Source: Charina bottae (lineage: Eukaryota > Chordata > Lepidosauria > Squamata > Charinaidae). Taken from it: a stretch of 64,000 nucleotides of DNA. Position 1 is the stretch's first letter. Each line of letters begins with the position of its first letter. The notes below the pieces were generated by a model, which saw nothing but the letters and a program-made list of their open reading frames with translations, was not told the DNA's origin and made no database searches. A program made the translations under genes and the position numbers. This document shows positions 45,919-57,240 of the stretch, one piece after another. The stretch is from assembly GCA_023362775.1 (NCBI GenBank), contig JALMGJ010000001.1, positions 60,481,501-60,545,500 of the forward strand, read 5' to 3'.

Positions 45919-47249
45919 TAACCATCCCTGCAACAATTTTGAAGCCCGAGTAAGAAGATACAAAAGGAAAAGGAAGATTAAAATTGCGGAAACCTTGCAC
46001 AGGACCTTCCTTTGTATTTTACTGTTAGGGCCCTACTCCACTTTTGTGAGTTGACAATGTGCCTCAAGATTTTTGTGGGGATAGTATACAGAATGATGCC
46101 TTCTGCTTCTACTGTATATCAGGCAAATCAAAGACTCAGTAATGAAGAACCCAAACAGGACTATGCTAGCTAAAAATACAGAGCCATTGTGCTCAATACT
46201 AGTCTTTTGAAATAAGAAACAGGAAGAGGCCAGCCATCCTATTCTTCATGTTTGCTGCATCAAAGCATCCATATACTGTAGCTCTCCCCCCTATATCTTC
46301 TACCTAGTTGCTGATTCTTGCTCAGAAGAAAAACCAGTTTCTTCGTAGAAATGGCATAATACAAATGCGTACCAGAACTAGTTTAAAGTCCTTAAAATGA
46401 CGTTCCAATTACCTCCCAGTCTCACTCCTCTGGTTGGATTTCCTGGACAATTATCCTCTCAGTTATAATCTGAAGGAAGTTGTTCTGCAGCACTGGAGGA
46501 TCTTTCTGATCCATTCTCTCCAGGTCAGTCAGACTCCGGGAAGAGTCACTTCCCAGATGTGATAGTTGCCTTAGCCTCTTTTTTGATCAGTGACCCAGTT
46601 TCCTTGCAGTGTCCCTCCTGTGTCTCCAATAAGTAAAAGGCGAAGTTCTTCCTGCAGAGGGAAGGAATGTCATTGTAAGGAAGTGAGATATCCAGACAGA
46701 TGGGTAGACTCATGGAAGAAAGAGGAAGGCTGAAACAGCAGCAGCTTTGCTCCTCAACGGCCTGAGATTTAAACCTTGCTTGGTTCTCCTTCTAAGCAGG
46801 AGTCTATTTTACCCGCTTGTCTTTTGTAGGATACAGAAGGTGAATAATGAAATCCTTTTGCTAATAGTTTATGAGCCATGAGATTGGAAATGTATATGGA
46901 TAGACCTGAGCGCCAGTCTCAAAACCACTTGAGAGCCAGCCTCTCGGAGCCTGCCAGAAGCAACAATTTAATATCCCCACCTCGAGCAGAGGGGAGCAGG
47001 GCTTATCCACGTCTTTTTCGAGCTACTTTCTAGCCCCTTCCTACCACAGACAGACACACGTACACCCTTTGCAAACATGGACTGGGTGAGTGTGTAAAGT
47101 ACACAACCATTTTTGCATGTGTGTGCACTTGGGTCCGCTGCGTACGTTCGATTAATCGGAATCGAGGTATGGAGGGCAAACGAAATGCGAGCTATATACT
47201 AGTCACATCACAGGCCGCTCTTGCGATCACATGTGCGCGGCAGCGAACG
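45919..47249. other. No recognised feature
   Basis: Unique-looking sequence with GC content rising toward the CpG-rich segment that begins near 47440. Confidence 0.45.
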
Positions 47250-47438
47250 ACCCCTTCATTGTCTGTAGCTTGAATCATGTCAACTGGATTTCTATTTTCT
47301 CAGTGGAAACGTTTCCAAGGAGCTTGGATAAGGAGCGAAACGTTTCCACTGAGAAAATAGAAATCCAGTTGACATGATTCAAGCTACAGACAATTCCACC
47401 TGGATGACTGAGAACCTTCATAGACACCCCTTCATTGT
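47250..47438 (+). mobile_element. Foldback insertion made of Penelope-type terminal repeat
   Basis: ACCCCTTCATTGT occurs at 47250-47262 and 47426-47438, bracketing an insert of 163 bp (47263-47425). The sequences 47258-47315 and 47337-47394 are perfect 58-bp inverted repeats around a 21-bp spacer ('caaggagcttggataagg..'). The right arm continues into 'tggatgactgagaaccttca', which I recognise as a Penelope-like 3' end. No ORF is present. The likely origin is a twin-primed or template-switched Penelope insertion cut down to the terminal repeat. Confidence 0.85.
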
Positions 47439-47864
47439 GTATTAGCGGAAGCACCAATTGCCCGCTGAGCTGTCAGTTGGCCGCTGATGTGGCCACGGTC
47501 CAGATGAAGACAACATCCAGGGCGTCACTGACAAGATGGGCAGATGAAAGCATGTTGGGACGTGAGGGGACGGTTCCGGAAGATGCAATAAGCGCGGGAA
47601 AAAGGAAAAAAAAAGCGGCTCCCGCGTCGATGCTCCGGAACGAACGCCGCGCCCTCAGGGAAGCCGCCCGGCGAGACCGTCCAGCTGAGGGGAGAGGAAC
47701 CGCGGGAAGAGAGGCAGAAGGAAGCGGGAGGGCGTTAAATGGGCGGGGGAGAGACAAATGGCCCCAGAAGCAAAGCAAGAGAAAGGAAAGGGGAGCTCTA
47801 AGAGGAAATAAAGGTTTGAAAAGGAGCAACGTTGATTATTAAAACTAGAGACGAGGGGAACCCC

Positions 47865-48227
47865 CCGAAGTCTTTTCCACTGACTTCGCACTTCTCCGGG
47901 ACGGGGGCGCTTGGGGTCTCAGGCCGACTGGCTGAGGAGGCTCCGGAAGCCCTGCTCTGTTCGGGTGGACATTTCCCAGAGAGTCAGGGCCACCTGACGC
48001 CAGGCAGCATCCCAGTCACACACACCTCCCGCCGCTCCAAAGCCAGACGGTCCCCAGCCTTTCTCGGGCTGCGCAGCCGGATGAGCGCCTCGCCGAGTGA
48101 ACCGGCAAATTCGCAGAGACGCCGCCGGCCGACGGGTCAGCACTTCCTTGGCTGGCATCTCTGACACCTCCCTGCCGGAGGGAGGAGGAAAGCCCTTGCA
48201 GAGCTTCAGGGCTCCGGACTGGGTCCT
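47865..48227. repeat. Near-identical duplicated block 1, copy A
   Basis: Aligns with 55015-55377 at a constant offset of 7,150 with no indels. I see one mismatch (47902 C, 55052 G). At its left edge the copies differ in a C-run length (6 versus 12). Confidence 0.93.
47919..48200 (-). CDS. Candidate terminal-exon ORF in duplicated block 1, copy A
   Basis: The minus frame reads 'GREVSEMPAKEVLTRRPAAS' and later 'CDWDAAWRQVALTLWEM', ending 'FRSLLSQSA' and a stop at about 47919. Just upstream on the minus strand is a pyrimidine tract plus 'cggcag/gg' (about 48175-48195), which would serve as a splice acceptor. An ATG-initiated form would start at 48167. I do not recognise the protein. Copy B has the same frame, but the blocks are nearly identical at DNA level, so this says nothing about selection. 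It may be an open frame by chance in GC-rich DNA. Confidence 0.2.
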   Translation of the reverse strand, partial: CKGFPPPSGREVSEMPAKEVLTRRPAASLRICRFTRRGAHPAAQPEKGWGPSGFGAAGGVCDWDAAWRQVALTLWEMSTRTEQGFRSLLSQSA

Positions 48228-49029
48228 GAGCAGCCGAGGCCATCAGTGGCCCCCAGAAACCAGAGAATCTATAGGCCCTGGTGGCGAGGGAAGCCCCCCA
48301 AGTGCTCGTCCTGCAGTCAATGAAGGGGCGAGGAAAAGGCGAGAAATCCATCCTCCAGCCTGGTCAAGGATCTCGCTCTACCATTCTGCAATTCTAGGGG
48401 AAAATGTTAGATTCCCGTTCAACTCATTGACCACTCTTGGCGCTCTCTCGTCCTACTGCCACTTGGTGGTGACGTGAGTGGCGGCGGCCTCCCCACGTCC
48501 AGTTGAGGCCGAGGGGCACTTTTCTCTCAGTAACGGCCAGGGACCCATTGGAGTAAAAGGGCAGAGGGATGTAGATCAAAACTCTTATCGCACCCCTTTT
48601 GCTATGGCAAGGGGTTTTAGAAAACCGTGGGCAATACCGGACTTGACAATAAATCGTCCATTCTGATGCCCAGGTTTTCAGGACTGGGTGTAAAGGGGGC
48701 GGATTTTAAAATCTGATCCGTACCAGAGCTCCGTCCCTGCATCTACGCGATCTGCCTCTTTATACCCCAGCCATTCCTTTAGCATCCTCCCCCCCCCCAG
48801 CCCAATTAATAACTTTTTTACAGAGTGCGACCTCTGGTAACCCTAACCAGGTCTCAGTAGCCCAGGCAAGCCAATTCCAAGCATCTGTGGGCAATTAAGA
48901 ATCCACCAGCGCCCTAACAACACACGGTAAACATAAGCGCAATTACCGCCAAACTAAATCCTTTGCTACAGTACACCCACACTTTTCAGCCCTGGCAACT
49001 GCCTGGGGGGTTTAATCTTCCGAAGAGAA

Positions 49030-49330
49030 AGGGGGGCTCCCTGCGCAAAATTACGCCTTCTCTTCTCATTTGTTAGCTGATTCCATCAAAAAGTTCGCTA
49101 TTTATAGGCTACACACATGAACCTGGAGTAATGCAAACCCTCCCGTGTTTGTTCCCTTTTGCAAAGTGACCGGTGCCGCCGCTTTTGATTGCCGTTCGGG
49201 CAGCCGGAGCGGCGGAGAGGACGAGCTGCAATCAAAGCAGGCTGGGAGCAGACCTCCAGCTGCAGAGAGTCCGAGCAACCCGCTCGCCGCGCAACCTTGT
49301 GAGTACCACGCCGCGGTTTTTTCCCCCGAG
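49030..49330 (+). promoter_or_regulatory. Candidate CpG-island first exon and splice donor, copy A
   Basis: The segment contains 'tcatttgttagctga', 'cgtgtttgttcccttttgca' and 'cctccagctgcagaga', and ends in a strong donor, ctt/GTGAGTAC at 49299. The same landmarks, diverged, occur at 57241-57500 with donor aat/GTGAGTAC at 57475. Conservation of the donor in two otherwise diverged copies hints at a real + strand 5' exon, probably non-coding. Confidence 0.4.
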
Positions 49331-49873
49331 CACAATTTGTTTAGGCTCGTTTAGGAAAACCCATTGTGAGAAGGGGAGGAGGGGAGCCTAGAAAAGAAGA
49401 CGAAAGAGGCCGCGAACACGGGGAAGAAAGACTTCGAGTAGGCGCAAGGGGGTGAGAACGAGCCCCACCGTGGTCGCGCGTGCCCCTTAGCTTCAATTAT
49501 CTGAAGAGTAGCATTTAGTGATTCTCCCTAAAGTCAGGCAGGGTTGGATTGATCCGTCCGCGAATAAAGGCTAAAGGGAAAGGATCTTTGCGATTCCCAA
49601 GCGAAAGTGATTGGTGGACAGCTGCCACCCAGTACGATCGAGAGGCAGATAGGAAAGCACCCAAAGGAAGAGGAGTCTACTTTTTCTTTTTTTTAAAATG
49701 TAGACAGAGGGCCCTAGAGAGCCCGTAGAAGATTGCGAACCTTAGCCACTGCCCCCCCTCCCTCCGAATGGACTGGCGGTTGTTATAATCTATAAGCTTT
49801 CCTTCTCGGGCATTCCTTAAGCGGTCCCCATCACAAATTAGTCAGAGCCCTGCTTGCATCTGGCTAAAGTGCC

Positions 49874-50630
49874 GGTTTGCGCGAGGGAAAGACCGGAGGG
49901 GAATGCACACCTTGCAGGAGCCGGGAAATGGGGCTTCGGCCAAGGCGGGCGTGGGGTGGCAGCCGACTGCCAGCGAGCGAACCCTCTTCTGGGGAGGAAG
50001 GGACGGAGGTGGCTTTTTGCTGGCGAAGGACCCGGGCTAGAAGCCCACTTGAGCCTGTCCTAAAATCCACCGAGGCGGCGGCAGGGTGCCCGGGATCCAC
50101 CTCTGTTCCCAAGAGCGGAGGGGCGCAGGAGCGCGAGGGCCGAAGAGCGCCGGGGAGCGCCCCGCGTGCTTCTCTGCCCGCCCCTGCAAGATTCAGGCAG
50201 CGAGAGGATGGGGCTCGCGATCCGGGCACCAGCTCCCGAGGTGGGCACTTCGCGAGGGAGGAGGGTCGCCGCGCCTAGGCGCATAGCGGAGGGGCCAGCG
50301 CAGTCCCAGAAAATAGCAGCAGCAACTTGCTGGGGCTCCGCTCGAACTTTGCTGCCTCCAGTGGAAAAAGTGACTTCGATCCAGGGCCATTTATAGGCGG
50401 CAGAAAAGCCTCCCTTTCCATGCGCGGCAGCCGAGCGAGCTATTTTGTCGCCTTTCAGCCTCTCCGCGGCCCCCTGCGAGTCCTCGCCTGTCCTCTCCCG
50501 GGGGGGTGGGGGGGACGTGAAGCCGGGCATTCGCTGACCCGTGGAATTGGCGAGGGCGGGCTTCTGGCAAAACTTTATTTCGCTGATCTTGGGGGTGGCA
50601 CTTATTAAGGTAATAGCGCAAGGAACCCGA
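49874..50630. repeat. Near-identical duplicated block 2, copy A
   Basis: Aligns with 58014-58770 at a constant offset of 8,140 over 757 bp with no indels. I see two mismatches (50203 A/G and 50205 A/T). Beyond 50630 a 4-bp indel and a substitution appear, and similarity stops near 50662/58807. Confidence 0.93.
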
Positions 50631-50662
50631 TCGCGGGGCAGAAATGGGAGATCTTATTTTAA

Positions 50663-51964
50663 AATACAGCTTTTTATTGAGGGTTAAATATACTACTTTA
50701 TTTTCCATACTAACTGAACCTGTACAGATGTTCAGCAATTTTTGAAGTATCTTCTAGAAATAAGGCTGGGTGGTCCATGTTTTGAATTTTCTTTTCACTT
50801 CTTTTTCACTAGGTTTTCTGAAATAGGGAGGCATGCTTCTAGCAATTCATCCAGTATATTGGGGGCAGATGCTCTCTAGAAACAAAGAGTCCTCCAATTT
50901 CACTTCCAATCTCTCCAAACTGATTTTCTTTTCACATTTTTTCTTCCATCAAAACTTGAAGAATAGTATAAAAGAGAAATAGTGTCACAAAGGTAGAAAC
51001 ACTAGGAGGTGGATGGAGGAGTATCCCTTATATCACATTTGAAAGGGGGGGGAACAACATTAGATTATCTACACCATTACTATTTAACTGTAGAAAATTA
51101 ACTATTTCAATTGTTTTGCCACAATAAAATATTTTCCAGTCACAATACAATTGCAGTAGGGCTCAGACAACTGGAATTATTTACATTCAAATATTTTTTC
51201 TACATTCTGCTGCCTAATTTGAGAACCTACTTTATTGTGCTTGAAGGTGATTAAACAATTAAATTTGACTTGGAAATTAGTTTGGCATGTGTGAAAAGTT
51301 TTGCCTCTACTATAAAGCTGGTTTTGGAAAGTACATGGTTATTTCCTAACTAATGAAAACATGTGAAGAAAACAGTTTTGTGTTTTCGTGCTCTAATTTT
51401 TAAAAGAACTTCCATATCCAACCTATAACTATAAGGGGAGAGATCTTACAAAATATGAAATCCTCACTGGATTTTCATTTTCCTGAGTAATCTAACATCA
51501 TACTTTTCACCCAATGATAAAGCAGTTTACACTGTATATATACAGAGCAAATTCCTAAAATAGTGAAAAGTAGATATGTTTTCTATATATAAGTTAGGAG
51601 GATGGAAAAGGTTCTTTTTTTTCCTTGAAAATCATTGCCAAGCATAGATTAAATGTTTGAAGTAAATGAAGGTAGGAGAGGGTGCTAGGAAATACACTCA
51701 TTATATAATATTCTATATTTTCTTTCTTCATGGATGATACTAAGAGCTGCAAACAGGCCAAATGTTCCTAAAATCCTTACAGTCTGTTTACATAGATTTC
51801 AAGTTAATTCTTTATAGGAAGGGTACAACTAATCATTCAATTGGAAAGTAATTAGTTATCAAGAGTTAATTACCTTAACCTATATAGGATGTTTCTTTGC
51901 CTTGTTCTCCACTGTTAGTTATCGATTTATTGGAATGATTATCATGGTAAACATAATGGACCTA
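50663..51964. other. No recognised feature
   Basis: AT-rich unique-looking DNA directly right of copy A. Confidence 0.5.
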
Positions 51965-51971
51965 GAATCTC

Positions 51972-52222
51972 CTATTTTTATTTATTTATTTTCTATCCCG
52001 CCTTTATTATTTTTTATAAATAACTCAAGGCAGCGAACATACCAAATACTCTTTCCTCCTCCTATTTTCCCCACCACAACAACCCTGTGAGGTGAGTTGG
52101 GCTGAGAGAGAGTGACTGGCCCAAGGTCACCCAGCCAGCTTTCATGCCTAAGGCGGGACTAGAACTCTCAGTCTCCTGGTTTCTAGCCCGTTGCCTTAAC
52201 CACTAGATCAAACTGCCTTCCC
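51972..52222 (-). mobile_element. MIR/CORE-type tRNA SINE
   Basis: On the minus strand it starts with a tRNA-like head ('tctagtggttaaggcaac', then B-box-like 'gagttctagtcccgcc'). A CORE-like middle follows ('tggctgggtgaccttgggcc'), then an L2-type tail ('aataaaggcgggatag' and A/T-rich repeats). The tail implies L2-driven mobilisation. The family recurs at 56773-57035 and 62590-62812. Confidence 0.85.
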
Positions 52223-52334
52223 AGAGAACAGTCCATGTGGTTCAGAGCATTTAGAATAATTATATTTTGCAATACAATATGATTGTGATTGTATAATGCT
52301 GGTTCATGTAAGCATGATTTCTCATCACTTCTTT

Positions 52335-52480
52335 AGTCAGTATTTTATTTATTATTTATGTATTATTTCAATGTATGTGGCTACCCATCTCATATTCATG
52401 ACTCTAGGCCACTAACAAGAGTTAAAAACACCATAAAATGAGATATAACAATCAAAATAATATATACGTGCTTACATAAT
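52335..52480 (-). mobile_element. Probable L2 LINE 3' tail, degenerate
   Basis: A T/A-rich tail is followed by 'ggctacccatctcatattca' and 'gactctaggccactaaca', a diverged form of the L2 3' end. Confidence 0.5.
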
Positions 52481-54939
52481 TGGCAGCTGAGGTATCTGAT
52501 TACTTTTAGCTGAGCAATTCCTACTGAGAAGTACTGTGTTTGAGGAGTTAATCACATGATAAAGTGATAGTTCCAATGGCTAATTCACCAAAAATACATA
52601 GTTTTAAAACTGCTTCAATTAGATGATGAAAATATAGGAGTGTAAGCCAATCAGTATTTATTGATGAAATTTAGGGGCCTCCTTTTCCTTAATTTTTCAA
52701 GCAGAACCACTTTTAGTAGTGGTAGTGGGCTGTCTCTTTCTTTCAGTGTGTGCATGGAATTAATCCCTGATTCAACTGATCTGAAGTCAGGATTTGATCC
52801 AGATAATATCCTGTAATTCCACAAAACCTTCTTCCAGTTTTCCTTCCTCACCAGCATTCAGGACTCATCACACATGACATCACACAATCTTCACATATAT
52901 CCCATTGTTCTTCCATTAGCCCTTCCTCAAGCTACCCTGTCTACCTAGAACTGTCTTGCATCATTTATCTGTTTCAATATTTCCATGCTTTCTCCCTTCC
53001 AACAACATCACTACTCTGCTTTCTTCAATCTCTTACCTCTTAAGACACTGTCTTAAACTGAGTTAGACTATTCATCCTATTTGACCATTAGCTAATCTGA
53101 CTGACAATAGATTTCCACCACTGTCAGAGTGGTCTTTCCACTTAACTCCTGCCCATTTGAGCAGGAAAGTTTCATTCACATCCCACGTTGCATGACAATA
53201 ATACTTTAAAAAGTGTCAGCTTTTTCAGATTCTGATGAAAAATAAATATCCTCCATAATTTTTAGAAATGTTATTAATGGACCTCATATACTATTTGTAA
53301 ATATCAGCCTGCATACAGTTTATGTGTGTTACAGCTGTGTGGCACAAGGTAAAGAAAAATATACAGGGATTAAAACTGAATTAAACAGATTAATTAGGGG
53401 AAAAAGGCCAATTCATGATAAGTGTATCAGTTAAAATGTTTATAAATCTCCCAGGTGCTATGAGATGATATGCATTTAATCTGAATCTTGTAAATGATAA
53501 AACATAGACAGAGAAACAGCATCTTCACTGAAATTGTGGATAAAGTGAAAGAGCATAAGGATGTTTTATAGAGATTAAGTTTGGTCCTGAATGAAGGGGA
53601 AAATGTGAACCCAAAAGATGAGGAAAAACATACAAATTGTTTCATTGTGGAGATTAAACACTGCTTTAGTTAAGGGAGAGAGATCTCTGTTTATTTGGAA
53701 TTGGTAGCAAAGTTTTTTCTTCAGAATATGAGTTTTGTTTTGTTGTTGTAGTCTCTTGACTTTGTTACTACAGATAGTTCAGCACATATTCAGATTACAA
53801 TAAACAGAATTTGCAGTGAAGGAAAGGGTCTGACTTCTTTCTGGTGCCACTGCTCACATTCTCAATAATATTAAAATATGTACTAGATAACTTAGAAATA
53901 TCAGTATTGTTACCTCCCTCCCTTTCCCTCTTCTTCAAAATTATGTATGCACTTTTCATACTAAAAATATATGTGTGGACCAATACACTCTATGGTTTTA
54001 AACTAACAGACAAGGAAAGCAGTCAGGGATAGCTATTAAAGCAAAAGTTAGAAATGACAGGATTTCACAATAATTTTACATTTTAACTGGATACATTTTT
54101 TATTGATTTGGACTCTCATATATACGAGAGGATCAGGACAGATATTATTCAGTGTTAGTGTCATATACACAGAGCTTCTGATCTGAATCAAGGAGAAAAA
54201 AGAGATATAAAAAGAAACAGTGGAAAACAGGAACATGTTTAGAACATCTTACCAACTTTTCTCTTGCTTGCATGCTCATATTAGCAGCTATAGAAAAAGA
54301 CACTTCTAGCCTTGTTTTCATTAAATATTCCATATATAAACTGTTTTAAAAGCAATTTATATCTCTCTCACCCCCAGCTCCACACACTTTTGCTATTTCC
54401 AATATTAAACTCTCAGTAAGAGTCATTCATATTCCAAACTACTTCCAGCTTGTAATCCTATTTAGAAACTTCAAGTAGTTGTACAGAACTATAACTTCAA
54501 AATAATTTAGTTTTCTAATTGGAGTAAAAAAATTTAAAGTGTTAATCTCTCTTTCTTTCCATCCATCTATCCATACTAGTTTTGCATATTTGCTGTAAAA
54601 ATTCCTGTAAACTGCTTAGAAACAGGAATGTGGCAAGGCCATGATTGAATATGTAAAACCATACTGCTTAGGGATTTAAAAATATTTTAGGCAATGAATA
54701 CAATCAAAGCAGAGCATAGCATCAATAACTCAGCACAAAAGTATCTCTTTCACTCAAGAATTGTGAAATGATCTAGGACAGAAACTAAAAGGGAAAATGA
54801 AGCAGCCCAAAAAACGTAAGGGAAGACAAAAGTATAGAAACATAATTACATAGAACTTTTTTTAAAAAAAATGCAGATAAAAAAAACATAAAGGGAGAGA
54901 GGGAGGAAGGTTAAGGAAAGATGGGAAAAGTGGAAGACA
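52481..54939. other. No recognised feature
   Basis: AT-rich unique-looking sequence. No coding domain or named repeat seen. Confidence 0.5.
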
Positions 54940-55014
54940 AGAGAAAGAAAAAGGATTGTGTTTTAGAATGAACAACATTTATATTGAAACTAAAGGGGAG
55001 GGGAACCCCCCCCC

Positions 55015-55377
55015 CCGAAGTCTTTTCCACTGACTTCGCACTTCTCCGGGAGGGGGGCGCTTGGGGTCTCAGGCCGACTGGCTGAGGAGGCTCCGGAAGC
55101 CCTGCTCTGTTCGGGTGGACATTTCCCAGAGAGTCAGGGCCACCTGACGCCAGGCAGCATCCCAGTCACACACACCTCCCGCCGCTCCAAAGCCAGACGG
55201 TCCCCAGCCTTTCTCGGGCTGCGCAGCCGGATGAGCGCCTCGCCGAGTGAACCGGCAAATTCGCAGAGACGCCGCCGGCCGACGGGTCAGCACTTCCTTG
55301 GCTGGCATCTCTGACACCTCCCTGCCGGAGGGAGGAGGAAAGCCCTTGCAGAGCTTCAGGGCTCCGGACTGGGTCCT
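55015..55377. repeat. Near-identical duplicated block 1, copy B
   Basis: Partner of 47865-48227. The identity ends abruptly at 'gactgggtcct' on the right, where copy B passes into unrelated 'tggcagctgcacctccgg'. Confidence 0.93.
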
Positions 55378-55593
55378 TGGCAGCTGCACCTCCGGAAGCA
55401 AACTCTCAAGTTCTAAAAATGCAGTATAGATCAGAGGCCTCCCGAAGATCCAGAACCTTAGAATCAATGAACCGCCCCCCAAATGAATGAAAAGCACAGG
55501 AAACATATAGTTAGAATCACACTCACTCTCACAGCAATTTCCTTCAAGTCTGGCTAATAATATATGCAAAATATATGATATAACATATGACAT
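55069..55593 (-). CDS. Candidate ORF in duplicated block 1, copy B
   Basis: Same C-terminal frame as in copy A (from 'SGALKLCKGF' to 'FRSLLSQSA'). Here it stays open further upstream to an ATG at 55593, through sequence that copy A does not share. The upstream 70 or so residues are hydrophobic and AT-rich coded and look like chance read-through. No domain is recognised. Confidence 0.15.
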   Translation of the reverse strand: MSYVISYILHILLARLEGNCCESECDSNYMFPVLFIHLGGGSLILRFWIFGRPLIYTAFLELESLLPEVQLPRTQSGALKLCKGFPPPSGREVSEMPAKEVLTRRPAASLRICRFTRRGAHPAAQPEKGWGPSGFGAAGGVCDWDAAWRQVALTLWEMSTRTEQGFRSLLSQSA

Positions 55594-56375
55594 AGTATGT
55601 CATACATTTATGCTGCACAGTACCAAAACATTGGTCCAGTTTTACATTAGTATCTTTTCTCCCTCCTCTTCAATTCTTAGGTGCATTGCAATACTTATTG
55701 CACCAATTATAAAGGATCAGTCTGATCTACATGTCCAGAATTATAATAGCCATATGAGGTAGGTTTGTTTCAACCCCATTTTACAGATTGGAAGGCTGCC
55801 CAGTGAACTAAATTATATCAATATAAGACTTGAATGCATACTTTCAGAGGTTCAAGTGAACCTCTCCCTCCAGAAGCAGTCCTTCAAATTCCACTCTAAT
55901 TCTCCACCTCTCTTTAGGGTTGGGGTCTATCAATACATTTCAGTGGGATTGCCCTGGCATTCTTTCCCAGCCTCAACAAGAGCAACCAGAATACTATTAG
56001 CATAGCAAAAAGTATGTACAATTAGCCACGCCCTGTATAACCCTCCCCTCACTGCCAGCAGGGCATCAGATCTATTTTGATCCTTCTGCTATTGCTGCTT
56101 CCAAGATAAATCAGGGGTACCCCAAATTATTCTTGGCTTCCTAATCCAATTTTATTTTTAAAAGTGTTGGGTGAAAAAAAAGGTGTTTCAATAAATATAG
56201 CCAGACTAGAAGTAGGCTTGTTTGAAAGCACAGTCATAAATCATAATGGCTCAACCAACCGGGTGCCAGAAGCAGGTCTTGGGACTTTCTAGGTCTTCCC
56301 CTCTTGGGCCAAGGGAGAACAGGTAAAGGTTACACAAGGGAAGGTTACAAGGCAGAGAGGCAGTAGCTGAAAAGG

Positions 56376-56523
56376 TATGAAGGAATGGCTGTTGTGGGTC
56401 TTCCGGGCTGTGTGGCCGTGTTCTGGAAGTTCCAGAACACGGCCACACAGCCCGGAAGACCCACAACAGCCATCGAACTCCGGCCGGCCGTGAAAGCCTT
56501 CGACAATACATATGAAGGAATGG
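56376..56523 (+). mobile_element. Foldback insertion of Penelope-type terminal repeat
   Basis: TATGAAGGAATGG at 56376-56388 and 56511-56523 flanks 122 bp. Positions 56385-56428 and 56430-56473 are perfect 44-bp inverted repeats around a single base. The right arm runs on into 'cgaactccggccggccgtga' and ends 'ttcgacaataca'. The arm sequence is the same terminal repeat found at the left end of the Penelope insertion at 14355. No coding part is present. Confidence 0.9.
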
Positions 56524-56772
56524 TTTGTATGTTTTTAAAAGCTGGGCTCTCTAATAATCTGTAGACACAAGAACAGTTGGCAAATCTGGGGGGCGCCCCC
56601 CCAAACAAAATTCTCCCACTGAATTTCCCTCTGTCTCCCTCTCCTTAGTTCAGGTAAATTAAAGAACAATAGTGTATGTATGTGTTGGGTGGCAAGGTGA
56701 TTTTCCATCCCCTTCCTGATGCTTCCCAGGATTTAAGCTCCACTCCCAGCTTCATTCAGACTCTGCATGGAC

Positions 56773-57035
56773 CTTTATTTATTTTATTTATTTATTTAAT
56801 TTTTATCCCCCCTTTATTATTTTTATAAATAACTCAAGGCGAACGTACCTAATACTCCTTAATACTCCTTCCTCCTCCTATTTTCCCCACAACAGCAACC
56901 CTGTGAGGTGGGTTGGGCTGAGTGTGTGTGACTGGCCCAAGGTCACCCAGCCAGATTTCATGCCTGAGGCGGGACTAGAACTCTCAGTCTCCTGGTTTGT
57001 AGCCTGGTGCCTTAACCACTGGACCAAACTGGCTC
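56773..57035 (-). mobile_element. MIR/CORE-type tRNA SINE
   Basis: Same family and orientation as 51972-52222. A (TTTA)-rich tail is at the left, 'ccctgtgaggtgggttgggc' and 'ggtcacccagccag' lie in the middle, and 'gccttaaccactggacca' (tRNA-like head, antisense) is at the right. Confidence 0.85.
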
Positions 57036-57240
57036 TTACTTAAAACTTTCGCGCTAGAAAGTTATCATCAGCGTCAGCAGCAGAGAACCGAAAAGCAGAC
57101 AGTTGCCTGTGTTCTGTTGGGAAGAAGCATACGCTCTAAGAGCTCGTAGGCAATTCCTACCAAATCCATCTCTTTAACACGCGCACGATTTTCTAGCTTA
57201 GGAACTGCCGGATGGGGAAGGGGCAATTTTCCAAAGGAGA

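Larger units (their letters stand above)
47440..50662. promoter_or_regulatory. CpG-rich segment, duplicate copy A
   Basis: The GC- and CpG-rich DNA here contrasts sharply with the AT-rich surroundings. From about 47800 to 50662 it is colinear with 54940-58807. Two blocks (47865-48227 and 49874-50630) are almost identical to copy B. The rest is diverged or unalignable by eye. Several frames stay open across both strands, as expected for CpG islands, and none shows a recognisable domain. It is most simply a CpG-island promoter with non-coding first exon(s). The gene it would serve is not in the window. Confidence 0.65.

Noticed and set aside
45680..46054. Long open frames over the pyrimidine microsatellite
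   Set aside because: They are translations of simple repeats (Ser/Leu/Phe runs) and not genes.
47435..47842. 135-codon plus-strand frame left of duplicated block 1
   Set aside because: Low-complexity Lys/Arg/Glu/Ala content typical of GC-rich random frames. No domain, no splice context and no counterpart in copy B.
49877..50278. 133-codon plus-strand frame in duplicated block 2 (same frame at 58002-58418)
   Set aside because: It is Arg/Gly/Pro/Ser-rich with no domain, and several other frames are also open here on both strands, which is normal for CpG-rich DNA. Its preservation in both copies follows from DNA near-identity.
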